Part shown: positions 52,101-64,000 of the stretch, piece after piece
How positions within the stretch are numbered: the stretch's first letter is position 1
How the letters are laid out: every line of letters starts with the position of its first letter
DNA from: Rhabdornis inornatus
Taxonomy: Eukaryota > Chordata > Aves > Passeriformes > Rhabdornithidae
Assembly (NCBI GenBank): GCA_013397075.1
Contig: VWZS01000638.1
Coordinates: forward strand, 803,896 to 867,895
Reading direction: 5' to 3'
DNA length: 64,000 nt
Notes under the pieces: model-generated
Databases searched by the model: none
What the model saw: the letters and a program-made list of their open reading frames with translations, nothing else
What the model was told of the DNA's origin: nothing
Made by a program: the position numbers and the translations under genes

Positions 52101-55100
52101 AGCATGAACAAAGCCGGGATTCAGGTGCCCACCGGCAGAGATACTGGAAAAGATACAGCTACTCTATTGAGGTAGTCTCACCTATATTAGATACATTGTA
52201 AGTGATACAGTAAACACATCTGAAGGGATACAGATTCCCCAGGGGATACCATATTTGTATACAGACCCCAGTTACATCACACCACTGGCAAAAGCCTCAA
52301 ATATCTGAGGATACAGAGGTAGACCTAAGAGGCATTAGCAGAGCTGAAGACATATCCGAGAACTGGTCCAGTTGGGCCACGAAATCCTGGCACTGGGAGA
52401 AGATGCATGAAAGATGCCTGCCATGCAGATGTTCTGGATCAGGATAGAGATGAGCTGGTGGATGTGGATTACAGGTCACTCTCTGTCAGAACGTCATGAA
52501 TGATATTTTTCTCAAGCTCGGATTTCTAGTAACCCTTTTGTTCAGCCTGAAAAATCACACTGCTTGGAAAAAAATCTCTTCCTACCTTTTAAAGGCAGAG
52601 TGGCAGTGTCCCCTCCTGAACACACTGTGATTTACAGTCTTCCACACTCACACTGGCAACACAAGCCCTTACGCAGAGACTGCAGACAGCACTCCTGCCA
52701 ACACATACACTGTCACAGCATTGCTCCACATAAACACCCTGCATTCACCTTGTTTATATTTCCTCCTGTATAGGCTGCGACAGCTCACAAACACACACAA
52801 AGCCTAATTTATATTTATAATAAATCTCCCTTCTTCATTCATTGCAGTGGAAAAGAGCCCTGCTACAAACACCATTTGTTAGAAAAAATGGTTTAACAGT
52901 GCTAAGGAGAAGCAGGCCCATGCTGTCTTCCATAGAGAAAGGGGATGAAGCCACACCAAACACATGTGTACACTCCTACACATGCCTACAAACATGGAAG
53001 GAGTCCCACATACACACAGATATTCTTCCACCTGTGCTCTCACACACGCTGCTCAGTAACAGCACCTGCTGTCCCTTCTGACTCGCACGTGCTTTCAGGC
53101 AGCACGGACTTTTGCAAGGCACACTTTCATTACACAGGTGCTCACAGCCTCAGATAAGCGACAGGAAAACGACACTGCAAGAGAAGTACTGTCATCATCA
53201 ATGGGATATGCTTGTGTCTGGGTCTCACATGTCCTTTTCAGGTGGTGCAGCTATGTTAAAATGGGGATTGCAACCCGTTTCTTATCTCCACTTGCTAAAT
53301 ACACACATATTCTGCTGCTGAAAGAATGAAGAGCGGGAGTTAGGTGGGAAGGCAGGTTTCCAGTGGTGCCACTGATTGTGCTAGTAGAGATGAAGAAATT
53401 TCTTCATTGTACTCATGAAAAAAATGTGACTCCCAGTTTCTTTGTAGACTTGGAGGATTTATGAGGTCTTGGGTTTCTCCAAGCTATCCACAAACTGGCT
53501 GTAGCCAAGAGCTGTCCTTTTGTTTTAATTTGGTTTCAGAGAAAAGGTTGTGATCTCTCTTCTCGCCACCAAGGACCTTGTTGGCACTTCCCTAGACTCC
53601 ATCACCCTGAGGCCCGATTGTGGAATTGTATTCCCCACAGGACAATGCTGTCAGCGTGTTCTGAAGCTGGGCCTAGTGTGCCATGTGGGTGCTTGCAGGG
53701 GAAGCACACCCAATCACTGCTCTGTGGTCTCTACTGCCTCCCAATAAGCTTCCATTAAGGTGACCTAACTATTAATTCCTGTCAAGGTCATGTGTGCTCA
53801 CATGCCTTCTGTACACCTCCTAATGGCCTCGCAGAGTTTGAGTGACTCAGGCAATTCGTGTGGTCTGCCACCTTTTCTCCATCCTGGCAACACTTAGCTC
53901 AACCAAAAACTTCCCTCTGCATAACCACCCAGCACACCAGCAGCCTGCCCAGCTACCAGAAAGTTCCTGTGCACTGACATACTGGAGGCTGGAGGGTGGG
54001 CATCACCTAATCCCAGCACTGCTCCGCTGCTGACCCAGGGCTCATCGTGCAGTGAATTCCCATAATGGAGAGAGCACCACTGCACACTGCCCAAGCCAAC
54101 TGGATTGCCAAGGGAAGCTGACACATCACCTGGCACTGCTGTGCTCAGATCCCTTCACTTCACTCCTCCCTGGGGCACCACCACAGTGCCTCAACGTGGG
54201 ATCAATTCTGTTTGTCAATGTTAAGGAGCTCAAGTGTGTCACCAGAGATTTTCAAGTTAGAGATGACTCTACTCCAGGTATTTTAAAGACTAGTAGTGGC
54301 TATTTAACTCCCCAGAAGTTCTGCCACAAGAGGAAGATTAAAGGCTGCACACACACACAGAGCTATGAGGATATCAAAGATGGTTTTCTTGGAAATTTTT
54401 CTACAGCTTTTGAAGTCAAACATCTAAATAGGAAAGTAGCAATGATGACTGGAAATTACCACTATTTGGAGGTAAACCAGAGACCTGCTGAAAATCCTTG
54501 CCAAGCTATGTGGAATTTGTCAACACTAAATGCTGCCTAGGAGAAAATAAAATGCCATGTATTTTAGCTGGACATTCTTCTCAGCCTATTGCTTTAAGCA
54601 AACAGCTTTCCTGCCACCATAAATATGGAGCGATATGGGCACTCTTCTGCAATCCTGCTGCTGTCAGCTCCTGACAGAGGGACAGCCCAAAGCCATGGAA
54701 AAACCACGCAGATGGTCAAAAACCATCAACCTACTCCTGGTACAGCTCTTCTACAAACACCACTGTGAAAAGCTAACCCTGGGATGAGGCTCAGATCACT
54801 CTCTGGGCAGGCTGAAGCAGTCTAGAGGTCACAATCCCCCTAGTATCTGTCTAGGTACTTGTCCCTCTTCTCCCCATGCCACCTCTGGCTGATTTGAGCA
54901 CCTGTCACATCCCTTCTCAAATACAGGTCGTGTGTTCTCTGGGGCAATGCCATGCCACAGTCATCCATCTTTTGGAAAATCTGCAGCACAGAGATCCTTG
55001 ACTTCGAATCCCAGCTGCTAGTGGCTATGAATAATTGGTAATTAAAGTAAAAGTGAAGCCATACCAGGGGATTGTTGTGCATCTAAGTTTTCTCCAGACT

Positions 55101-55949
55101 ACTCTCAGGAGACACAGGAGAGCTACCAGAGGTAAAAAAATAAATCTCAGCCTACTAGGTTTACACAGAGACCATCAAAAATATGTGTCTGCATTGTTCT
55201 GACCTCCAGATCTTTTTTTCCTTCACATTTTCCTAACCTTTAAAAGGCATGTAAGATAAACAGAGAAGAAGCTAGGCAGACAACATCCTTGGAAGAGACG
55301 TAGGAATATAATCAAGCCCTCAGACACATGCACACAAACACCATAATTTATCTCTTCCTCCTCCTGTTTGATATTATCCTCTGTTCTAGTATCATAATCT
55401 GTTGCTATGGAAACAGCTATGATGTCACTACAAGAGGTTTATGGATGCCTTGAACAGGAAGGAAAGGTACAAGATGACGGGAGAGGAAAAAAAAAAACAC
55501 CACCTACAAACAGCTGCTGAGCAGGAGATGTTCCAGGAATGGCAAGTGTTAACAAGGAAAAGATAAATATGTTGATGGTGCTGGAGTTGTTGCAGACAAG
55601 AGCAGAATATAAACCACACTTTAAAAATAAAGAATGCTTACAAATTTTGCCTACAAGTTAAAATTCTGGGCAAGCTAAAGGACCATCCTGAAAAAAACAA
55701 ACTTTCTTTGAAATGTTCTGCAAGTTTTCTGGAACTGGATATTCTCTGAGTATTGCTGCTAGAGTCCAACTCTCCACCAAGCCACTCCATCATCTGCTGT
55801 AACATTTCCCCCCGAAGTGTAGCACACCATTAAAGCAGCTAATAGTTAGGGAGCTTGCTGGTTATCCCCCATCCTGTGTATGCCTCTACAGCCTGTAGCT
55901 AGAAAAAACCCTCAAGTCTTCAAGCAAAAAAAAAACAACACCAAAAAAA

Positions 55950-56800
55950 ACCAGAACCATAAAATCCCTTAGGTTGGAAATGACCTCTAAGATCAATGAG
56001 ACCAACTGTTAACCAAACACTGCCAAGCGCACAACTAACCGTATTCCCTAGCACCACATCTATATGTACATCTTTTAAATACCTCCAGAGATGGGGACTC
56101 CACCACTTCCCTGGGCAGCCTGTTCCAGTGCTTGACAAACCCTTTCCATACGGAAATTTTTCATAAAATGCAATCTATACTTTCCCTGGTACAACTCGAG
56201 GCCATTTCCTCTTGTCCTGTCACTTGTTACCTGTGGAAAGAGGCCACTCCCCACCTCATTACAATCTCTTTTCAGGTGGTTGCAGAGAAAGATAAGGTCT
56301 CCCCTGAGCCTCCTTTTCTGCATGCTAAACAAACCCATCTCCCTCAGCTGCTCCTCTAAGTCTTTGTTTCCCTTCTCTGGACATGCACCGGCACTTCAAT
56401 GTCTTTCTTGCAGTGTGCCTATGCCTTTAAGATTTGTTTATTGGAGAACATCCAGCCTTCCCGTACTCCTTTGTCCCTCAGCACTGTCCCAAGGGACTCT
56501 ATCAATCTGTCTCCTAAACAGGCCAGAGACTGCCCTGCTCAGAAGTCAAAGGTAGCCCTTCTGCTGAGCCCCCTCCTTACTTCTTGAGAATTGAAAACCA
56601 ATCACCATACCCAAAACGGCCTCCAAACACCACATCACCCACAAGTCCTTCTCTATTCGCATAACACAGGCCTAGCAAGGAGCCTTCCTTTGCTGGCTCA
56701 CTCACCAGCTGTGTCAGGAAGTTATCTTCCACACACTCCAGGAACCTCCTAGACTGTTTCCTCTCTGCTGCTTCCTCTCTGTGCAAAGACATACTGAATC
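55950..56800 (-). mobile_element. CR1 LINE with internal deletion
   Basis: The 3' end is on the left: 55955-56415 is the reverse complement of the CR1 tail, including GGTTGGAAATGACCTCTAAG and the segment reading GACTCCACCACTTCCCTGGG. The right part (about 56430-56795) encodes the end of the CR1 ORF2 endonuclease region on the minus strand. Recognisable residues include SRRFLECVEDNFLTQLV and NREGLVGDVV, then a frameshifted DRVPWDSA segment. The two parts meet near 56415-56430 although most of the reverse-transcriptase domain belongs between them. Two fragments from separate insertions are the alternative. Stops and frame changes make it inactive. Confidence 0.88.
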
Positions 56801-58229
56801 CACTGGATCACATCCAGTAGCAAATAAACACCCTGACCCCAAACTATAAGCAAAATAAGAGCTCTTCTTGTTCTCTTCACCCAAGAGAAAGACCATAACT
56901 TTGCAGAGTCACTGCCAAACTTACAGACATACCTGACATGCTGCTAGAGAGAACAGTATGCTGAGCCTCACATGCTTGAGATGTGCCCAGCCTCCAGGCC
57001 ACGTGTATCTGTGCAGAAAGATGCACATGTAGTTCTCAGCCATAAGCTAAGGTGCTGCTGACTGGGTCTCCATGCTCATACCCTTTTTGGCCACCCTGAC
57101 TGATGGTGAGAGTAGAGCAGACACGATGACAGAGAGGGTGGGGCAGTCACATATGTCCTTAAAGACATCTTGTGAAGGCTGAGGGAAGATTAATTTGCCT
57201 GATGGGGAGGAGTAAGGAAGATGGCACATCAAATTTGTCCTGCATAGACACCGTTGTCATGGGAAGAGCAATGGCAGAGAAGGAGAAAACCCACTAGGAT
57301 CTAAGATCAATGAAAAGTGCTGGTGTTTCAGATAATCTCTGTCCCATCAGTTTCCTGAGCATGGTGAGTAGGATCAGAGATTTTAAGCTAATGCTACAGC
57401 ATCAGTTTTGCCTCTGGTGTCATCTCCAGATCAGGAATCTCCAGACAGACTCTCTGTTCTGCCTGTGAGCCTTAGGATATAAGTAGTGTCTCCTGTCCTC
57501 ACTCACCTTCCCTTCCAAAGACGTTACAGACAACTGCAGGTGAAAAAAAAACTGGGATAGACTGAAGTCAGTAAGGGCAACTACAGAAACAGTCCAAGAT
57601 GGGATCTCTAGCATTTCACTCGATTTTCTGTTCCTGCCGGCCTTGGCTGTCACAGCCTCAGTCCCTGAAGTTCTCAGGAATCATGTCCCTCTCTTCTACT
57701 ACAGTCACTTGCCCTCAGCTTTGTTCCCCACCTGTCTCTCTCATCCTCTTCTCTCTTGTTCCTGACTTACTCCTCCTCAATCTTCAGCCCACCCTTTCCT
57801 TTCCCAGAGTAACCTCTGTCACAAATGTTATAGAAAACCCATACATCGTGATTTCCTCTCCTGAAAGTGTCCCGACAATTTGCATGATGCACTCTCCTGT
57901 GTCCGCATCTATGTGAAATGCAAATTCTGTGGGGTGGTAACTATCTATCCCTTCACATCAATATCATGCCTAGTACAGTAAGGTTCTGCTTCTGCTTGGC
58001 ACAGCAAATACAAATGCTATTAGGAACACCTCAAAAGCACCAATGGAGAGTAAAAGAATAGGCATGAAAACAATGCCAAGTGTTGTGTGCGTGTTTTCCA
58101 GTTTCTTTTATATTTTGTGAGCAAGGTTCTCTTTCAGGTTTTTATTAAACCATTTCTTCTCTTCTGTACTTTATACTTGGGAGTGCAGGATCGACAACAA
58201 AACTTATCTCAGTGAAAAAACAGAGATTG

Positions 58230-58950
58230 TGCTTTTTGAATTGGCAAGTGACACCAAGCAGGATTGCAAAATCAGGGGAATTAGATAAGAATTCAAAACA
58301 ATCACAACAAATCAAAGGGTACAGGATGACATTGAAATGGGACAGATAGAAAAATCATACACTTAGGTAGGAAAGTCTAGCTCCACACATACAGGATAGA
58401 AAATGGCTCATGAGGCATCAGACTTCTTGGACAGTATCCGTGAACCACAGCACAAGCTGCAGAGAGATGAACAATGTTACAGTGCAGAAGTTAAACCAAA
58501 TAGAAGCACTGACTGTAACAGACATGAAGGAACACTTCTGCTCTCCTTGGCCAGCACAGGACCCAAATACAGCACTGTGCTCTAGCAGTGCCATTCAACA
58601 GAGATGGACCAGCTGAAGGGAGCACAGAGAACCAGGAGAATGGTCAGAGCTGAAGGGAAAAGATACAAGCAAAAGAGCTGAAGAATGTGTTTGAGATATG
58701 ATTTAACCTAAAGAACACGAAAGAGAGGCATGACAAAGACAAAGGAATAGTTTTCCTACACCCACAGTTAAAACGACAATCAGAGCAAGCAAAGCAGAGA
58801 GGAGTTACATAGCGGGTAAAATATTTTCAGTGACAAAATAAAGGGCAAGGATGACAGCCTGGACATGCTGTGGACTGTCCCTACACAGGGAATATGCTGG
58901 GCAAGCCTGTTAAAGAACATGCTGGACAGGCATTTGATATTCTGCTTTAA
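58230..58950 (+). mobile_element. Old degenerate CR1-like LINE
   Basis: Scattered matches in the correct order to CR1-type 3' sequence are visible. They are GGCAAGTGACACCAAGCAGG at 58243-58262, an ACACTTAGGTAGGAAAG stretch near 58360, a CACAGAGAACCAGGAGAATGG segment near 58622, and a terminal CTGTTAAAGAACATGCTGGACAGGCATTTGA-type ending at 58908-58938. Divergence is heavy with many indels, which implies an old insertion. The family is inferred from motif order only. Confidence 0.5.
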
Positions 58951-60374
58951 ACCACTTTTAAAAATCTTCCCTTTGCCCATCTCCTATGCTTTAAATTATT
59001 TTGGTGAGAGGTAAGTTTCTTTGGCATTTCAGCATAGCCCCGAGCCTAACCTGTCAGCCTTCAGGACCAAAGGAGATGTTAGTCTGCAGGGTTCTGCCAG
59101 GTAACACCATTGTTCCAGGTCTTGCTAGCACCTTTATGGATTAAAATCTATAAAGAACAGAGAAGGGAGCTGGCCTTCATAGTTTCGCAAGTATCTCTAG
59201 CAAATACCAATGCCTTGTGGGATGACCTTTGCCACTTTTCAGGGAAGGAGCTGTATGTGACTACTCTTATTTTGTCCTTCCAGAGACAGATGTTAGCACA
59301 GGCCCTGGAAGGTGAACGGGACAGAGAACAATGTGTAAACGAGGTGAGTTTCAGCTTCTCCAAACATATGTCCCATTCAGTGGTGATGCTGAAAAAAACC
59401 AAGGGAGCAAACCATAGCATCCTTCACCCAGCATAAAACTCCGTCTCCTTCCAGAACACAACACAGATGGGCTAATGTTCATCATGTGGACAACATGCTT
59501 CCCCTCGTGTAGCTCCCTGGGTTTCAGTGACACTGCTGCTGATCCGTATGAGAATCTAGCTCAAGAGCAGCTTCAGCGGTTCACTTCTCAAAGATGCTTC
59601 CCTTCCTCTGGCTATTCTGCACATGTCCTGTGAGTAAGCAAAAGACTGTTCCTTGATGATTCTGCCAGTAGCCTGATCAGCCACTCCTTATATAGCACCT
59701 TGAACATATATAGTAAGGTATAAATACACTCTTACAGTTTATTGTTACTTCCATTCAATAAACGAATCCTAATGGAACAGACAGCTTTTTAATTTAGTCC
59801 TGACTCTGGATTTTCCCAGGTATTTTGAGATGTGGCAATGCCTTTGCTGGCCTACAGAGACAGCAGCTGCTCCTCCACTCACATGCGTGGGCAAGCTTTA
59901 GTAGGAGCATTTTTGCCATCAAAATTACCCAGTTCTGAAGGCTACCTGAATTCAGGAGTGGTCCCAAAACAGAGGCACTTGAGGATGGACCTCAGGTTGC
60001 TGATGTGGCCAAACGAGGGAGTATTCAGGGGCGCTCTATGCTGTAAATGAGGGGTAACAGTAACATGCCTCTACTCTTCCTGCATGACAAACAAATTGCT
60101 AAATGCCCTGTCTGGAGTGAAATTATCACCTGCATTTATTTTCAAATGAAAAGGTGAATTCTGTACTGTTAGGAGAAATCGTTTCAAAAGAGAAGGCTTC
60201 CAGTTAATTACCTTGGCCCACATTAGGGTATGTAAACAGCTCAAGAAACAACCTTTTCTCTAAATATTGTTTAATTCTCACTTCTTGTTATCGACCTTTC
60301 AAAAGTAAGAGAAAGACCTATTAAATAATATTTCACATTCAGAGGGCAGAGATTTCCTAGTAAGGGTGAGGAAA

Positions 60375-60440
60375 CAACCTCATTTTATAAATGGAGTGAT
60401 TAAGCTATAGAGGCCATGAGTCAGAAAGGTACTTCAGCAT
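60375..60440 (-). mobile_element. Possible MIR-like relic
   Basis: CCTCATTTTATAAATGGAGTG followed by TTAAGCTATAGAGGCCATGAG resembles the MIR segment CATTTTACAGATGGGGAAAC then TGAGGCACAGAGAGG in reverse orientation. The match is short. Confidence 0.35.
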
Positions 60441-62656
60441 GTGGCCAGTTCTAAAGACATAAACAATCCAAATGAAGTCAGCAGCACTGTCTGTGAGCTT
60501 AAATTTAGGCACAGACCTGAAAATATCTTCTTAAATTGGGATCAGAGGGGAGAAGTGTGGAACCTTAAAAAAACCCCAACAAACCAGTCTTAGCCTACCC
60601 GTTCACTACAGACACAGGGATGGGGACACCATAATAACTGTAAGCCTACCACTGAATGCCTTTGCAAACTCTTCTCAGGGGTCTTGCCCATGGGCAGCAC
60701 TATCACAGTTGCCTTGAGTCCTGCAGCTAGAAGAAGCTGTCTCATCTGCTTCATACCGGTGTCTTAGCCTGGTCTGAGCAAAAGGTGACTGCACTTCCCT
60801 TGACCTCACCATCTGGCAGGACAGCTCTAACACCGTCACCTGGGACCCACTAGGTGAGGCCCACAATCAGGACAGGGATTTATTCCAGGCCCAGGTCACC
60901 AATCCTGTCATGATTTGACTTCCCAACTGTCCTCCTGACCAAATATTCACATACTTTTATGCCCCACTGCTGTGATATGGCCAAAATCGGGCCTTATTCA
61001 TTTAGCCACCCAAGTCCACTATCTATCTCCAAATACACAGTCTAACTTCCCAGGGCTGAGCTAAGTTCAAAAGCCTCACAGGTATCAAGGAGGTGTCTAA
61101 GCTGTTCCCCATCAGCAGAAGAACCTACACCAAACAAGGAGCACAGGCAACTCTTACCCACTTCGGATGAAACCAAATCCAGTGGTCTCAAAGCACCATG
61201 TAAAACTGGGCAGTAAGAAACAACCACTGAGCAAATGGGGAAACCTAGTGATGAAAAAATGAAAATTATTTCACTTTCCAGGCCAGCTGAGGTGTCCAGC
61301 TGAAGACAACTGGGTCTTCCCCACCTGTCAGAGCCACGAAGAGGAATGCACTGCACACAGCCCAAGGGCTGGCGACTGCAGTGAGTAACTGAGCTTGCCT
61401 CTTTGTCTGCTCACCCCAGCCCCTAGTCCCAGCAATGCTCTTTCCCCTTCTGAAAATAAAACAACATTTTTCACCCATTACATAGCCAACTTGTTTAATG
61501 ACAAACTTGTATAATGACTATGACACAGCAGCATGATAAGAACAATAATTTTAACTGGAGGAGGCGTCCTGTTATCCTGCTTATAGCCATATCCTGAGCA
61601 AATAAAAACTTAGGCTTTTGGTCCCAGCACTGACATAGCTTAAGTTCTGGTTATTATTTCATAAACAGGAAGCGTCTCTGAGTTATCTCCCTGCATGAAC
61701 TTTGGGGTAAAGACCTTTACTTCGCCTCGCTGGGGCCACCTCCCTGATGAGCAAGTTTTGTGTGCTTTAGTGAGATTTGAGGACCCAGCAGGGCTGGCCT
61801 GTTTCTAGCATTAAATGGGATCTGATCCACAACGAGTACAGGGTCAGATCTTCCGGCTTTCCTAGCCCCACGTGTCACAAGGATAGCGTGCAGGCAGGTC
61901 CCTGCCTGTGCTCAGCTCAAGCAGCCGCACCGGTGGTGAGGTGCAATTTACAAATATTACCTAGATTAATTCCATGAACCACCCACATAGAAAACTACCG
62001 ATGTGGCTGCTAAAAATACACCCTGAATTGCAACAAAGTTGTCAAGAATAAGTACGAAGCAAAGCAAAGAGGAACAAAACCAAAACAGAGGTAATCACTG
62101 TTTAGAAAATAAAGGTTAATACATATAAATACCTCTCTTCACACAATTGTGAAGGATGCCAGGTACAAGACGCCAAAGAAATTGCTGGAGACACCCATCC
62201 TAAGCAAAAAGCCACCCACAGCCTGTGATGTCTGGCAGACCCCTCTTAAATTGGGGTCTCCCCTAGACCACAGAGCCTGTCTCTGTTCTTTGCACAGTAG
62301 GAAATGTCACAAGGTGAGTGCAGAGGTGAGGGTAACACTGCCTAGAGGAGGGCCCAGAGAACCAGATTCCTGCCTGGCTCAAGCCCTTCACCTCCTTTGA
62401 AGCCAGTACAGCCACTCTGATGAAGCCACATCTCTGGTGCTCAGAAGCATGGCAGCCACTAGTTTGCCCCAGCTCGGGAGTAGAGGCCATGTAGGATTAC
62501 ACCTGATGAGGTCTGCTTTGAAACTCAACTCATTTCCTTGTACAGCTCACAAATGAAACTAAAAACCAGGTCAAACATTGCACAGCAGTGTTACTTCTGT
62601 TTTGTTCACTTGTTATATTTTTATGTCCTTCATTTTACTGCTAAGCTCTCCACCAC

Positions 62657-62706
62657 CCAAAAAAAGAAAGAAATAAATAAAAAAAATAAAAAAAAAAATT
62701 TAAAAA
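62657..62706. repeat. A-rich AAAG/AAAT tract
   Basis: A low-complexity run of A interrupted by G or T. It lies about 185 bases before the candidate TATA box and could serve as a nucleosome-depleted stretch, though that is speculative. Confidence 0.85.
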
Positions 62707-62836
62707 TGGATGGGGAAAAACCCAGGAGAGGAGAAGACAAGAACAAAGCCTCAAAATTCTTTAAAACAAATGGGAAAATTCTCCTGGCGCAGTGTGTGTG
62801 GGAGAGGATGTCACACCAGATATTCACTTATTTATC

Positions 62837-62957
62837 ATGCCTCGCCTATTAATATCAGGTGAGGCACCATTCCGCTTCCCCAGAACTGGTATTTAAGCCG
62901 GCTCCTCTGCACAAGCACACACCACCCTCACCTGCACTTCAAGAATGCTGGGTGAGT
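62837..62957 (+). promoter_or_regulatory. Candidate TATA promoter with short first exon, antisense to HIPK2
   Basis: A TATTTAAG box at 62890-62897 is followed about 25-30 bases later by a CA-rich stretch suitable as a start site. An ATG follows at 62945-62947, then a donor of the form CTGG|GTGAGT with the GT at 62952-62953. The spacing fits a TATA-driven gene whose first exon carries a start codon and only one more full codon. A short inverted repeat with an E-box (CAGGTG at 62856-62861) lies 30-50 bases upstream of the TATA-like box. No downstream exon was recognised and the arrangement could arise by chance. Confidence 0.22.
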
Positions 62958-63724
62958 TTCTGCGTGTGCTCTATGTTATCACTCACTTAAATTTCTACTG
63001 GAACCACTTCATAAGGCCTTTGAGGTGTCACATTTCCTCCCAGGGTGCTTTTTCTGTCAAAGAGCCTATGTTCTGAAATCGGTACGGCGGGGATACGGTT
63101 TCACCTCCCCTCGCCTGCCTTGCGGTGTTGGCGGTGGGCGCGCATGTCTGCCACCCGAGACTGCTGGGCCAAGGGCAGCAGCAGAGCTGTGCCTGCCCGT
63201 CGCAGTGTTGATCCGAGCTCTCGGTTCCTGTACTCTCCTCAAAGGCCTGCCTGTACCTGATGCTCCAGAGGAGGGCTACAGACCGAACTCCTTACTGCCA
63301 CAACGTGAGGCTGGCAGGGGAGGATTGGCAGTCCTTGCCTCCCTCCAAGGAGTAAATTGCATCCCCTGCGGTAAATAAGTTTTTATCTATGCACTGCGAT
63401 ATTGCAGAGAATTCTAAGGACCTCTCATGGCAACTAGGAGGCGAAAAACAATCATTAACCCCTCCTCCATCTCCCTCGAAGCCATTCAGCAGCAATTTAA
63501 CCCGCAAGCATACCGCAACACAACAGAGATAAAACAATTTCTATCAGCCTTTACGCTATATCCGGCTCCTGCCATTTAGGATATTCACCTATTTTGAGGC
63601 TCAAGGCATGCTGCAGAGCCTGGCCACAGACTCTTCCGTATCTGCTGCGGGGAACTTGTTTCTACGGGTCACTTTCAGGGTATTTTTTCCCATCTGCTCT
63701 CTTTTTCCAGTCAGGCAGAAGCAG

Positions 63725-64000
63725 GGGCGCCGCTGAAGTTAGGATGCTCTAAGGAACCGCTAAACTTCCATCGCACGCTCCGGTGCAGCACCGCCGCCCC
63801 TCCCCAGGAAGAAGCCGGCGGCCCGCTCGCCCCGGCAGTGGCGGAGGCCTCTTCTCTCCTCTTTCCTCCCCTCCCCTCCGCTGCCCTGCCCGGCTCCGGG
63901 GAGGCGGCCGTGCCGGCGCTCGCCCACTGCGGCGCGCCGGGAAGGGGAGCGCGGCCGGGCTGACCGCAGGCCCCGCGGCACCTCCGCCCCGGCTGCCACG
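63725..64000. promoter_or_regulatory. Edge of a CpG island, probable HIPK2 promoter-proximal region
   Basis: Base composition changes sharply to very GC-rich DNA from about 63725. From 63771 to 64000 I count 32 CpG dinucleotides in 230 bases, while CpG is rare across the rest of the window. A GC box (CCGCCCC at 63984-63990) is present. For a minus-strand gene, the island's right side should hold exon 1 and the transcription start. This segment is therefore probably the start of intron 1, or an untranslated part of exon 1. A weaker CpG shoulder lies at 63078-63160. The island is cut by the window edge. Confidence 0.75.

Larger units (their letters stand above)
23149..64000 (-). other. HIPK2 intron 1 (most or all of the interval; 5' end not seen)
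   Basis: The stretch lies upstream of exon 2 on the minus strand. The mammalian exon 1 coding end (encoding MAPVYEG) has no match here, so exon 1 is inferred to be beyond the right edge. A 5' untranslated exon inside the terminal CpG island cannot be excluded. The interval carries CR1 fragments, MIR-like relics, simple repeats and the CpG-rich end, listed separately. I see nothing beyond short chance frames in 23170-25400, 25960-33960, 35310-38840, 46140-55940 and 60450-62830 except small repeats noted elsewhere. Confidence 0.8.

Noticed and set aside
54052..54540. 162-codon plus-strand open frame with ordinary composition
   Set aside because: No family resemblance, no splice or promoter context, and a length expected by chance among the many frames of a 64-kb window.
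63025..63378. 117-codon plus-strand frame just downstream of the candidate antisense promoter
   Set aside because: No recognisable protein family and no acceptor site at its start that clearly joins the candidate donor at 62951.
63760..63999. Minus-strand open frame inside the CpG island, possibly HIPK2 exon 1
   Set aside because: It begins with GTG rather than ATG, is Arg/Gly-rich as expected of any GC-rich frame, does not contain MAPVYEG and has no suitable donor.
1..64000. CRISPR arrays, tRNA or rRNA genes, bacterial insertion sequences
   Set aside because: The repeats present are vertebrate microsatellites and LINE/SINE relics. I saw no regularly spaced unique spacers, no cloverleaf with A and B boxes and no rRNA sequence.

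Overview
The window looks like avian nuclear DNA. It holds one confidently recognised coding exon of a conserved vertebrate kinase gene inside very long introns. Interspersed repeats are sparse and are dominated by 5'-truncated CR1 LINEs plus old MIR-like relics. I saw no Alu- or L1-type elements, operons, CRISPR arrays, tRNA or rRNA. The bird assignment is an inference from the CR1 content, the repeat sparsity and the near-identity of the kinase to vertebrate HIPK2. The species cannot be named from the sequence.

The only gene I can support is HIPK2 (homeodomain-interacting protein kinase 2), on the minus strand. Its large exon 2 lies at 22050-23148 with consensus splice sites on both sides. 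It encodes the N-terminal region and the first part of the kinase domain, up to the activation loop. Positions 1-22049 are intron 2: exon 3, which should begin with the Ala-Pro-Glu motif, is not found to the left. Positions 23149 to about 64000 are intron 1. The short coding end of exon 1 known from mammals (MAPVYEG) is not visible, so exon 1 should lie beyond the right edge. A CpG island begins near 63725 and runs off the window, probably as the gene-ward shoulder of the HIPK2 promoter island.

The introns contain several recognisable elements. A plus-strand CR1 3' fragment (about 34610-35307) carries a perfect 29-bp inverted repeat that looks like a template-switch mutation. A minus-strand CR1 (about 55950-56800) joins the end of its endonuclease region to its 3' end with most of the reverse transcriptase missing. 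An old degenerate CR1 lies at about 58230-58950 and a weaker one at 19870-19995. Three MIR-like relics are at 41245-41340, 44060-44175 and 60375-60440. Simple repeats include a 58-bp ATCC tract, a GGGA/GGAA tract and a 428-bp ACACAGAC minisatellite. Nearly all other open reading frames are short, lack family resemblance and are best read as chance.

I see no convincing undescribed system. The observations most worth a second look are the CR1 template-switch hairpin, the CR1 deletion derivative, a plus-strand TATA-box/ATG/splice-donor arrangement at 62890-62957 antisense to HIPK2, a POU-octamer-like inverted repeat at 38850-38931, and the bird-type polyalanine insertion in the HIPK2 N-terminus.
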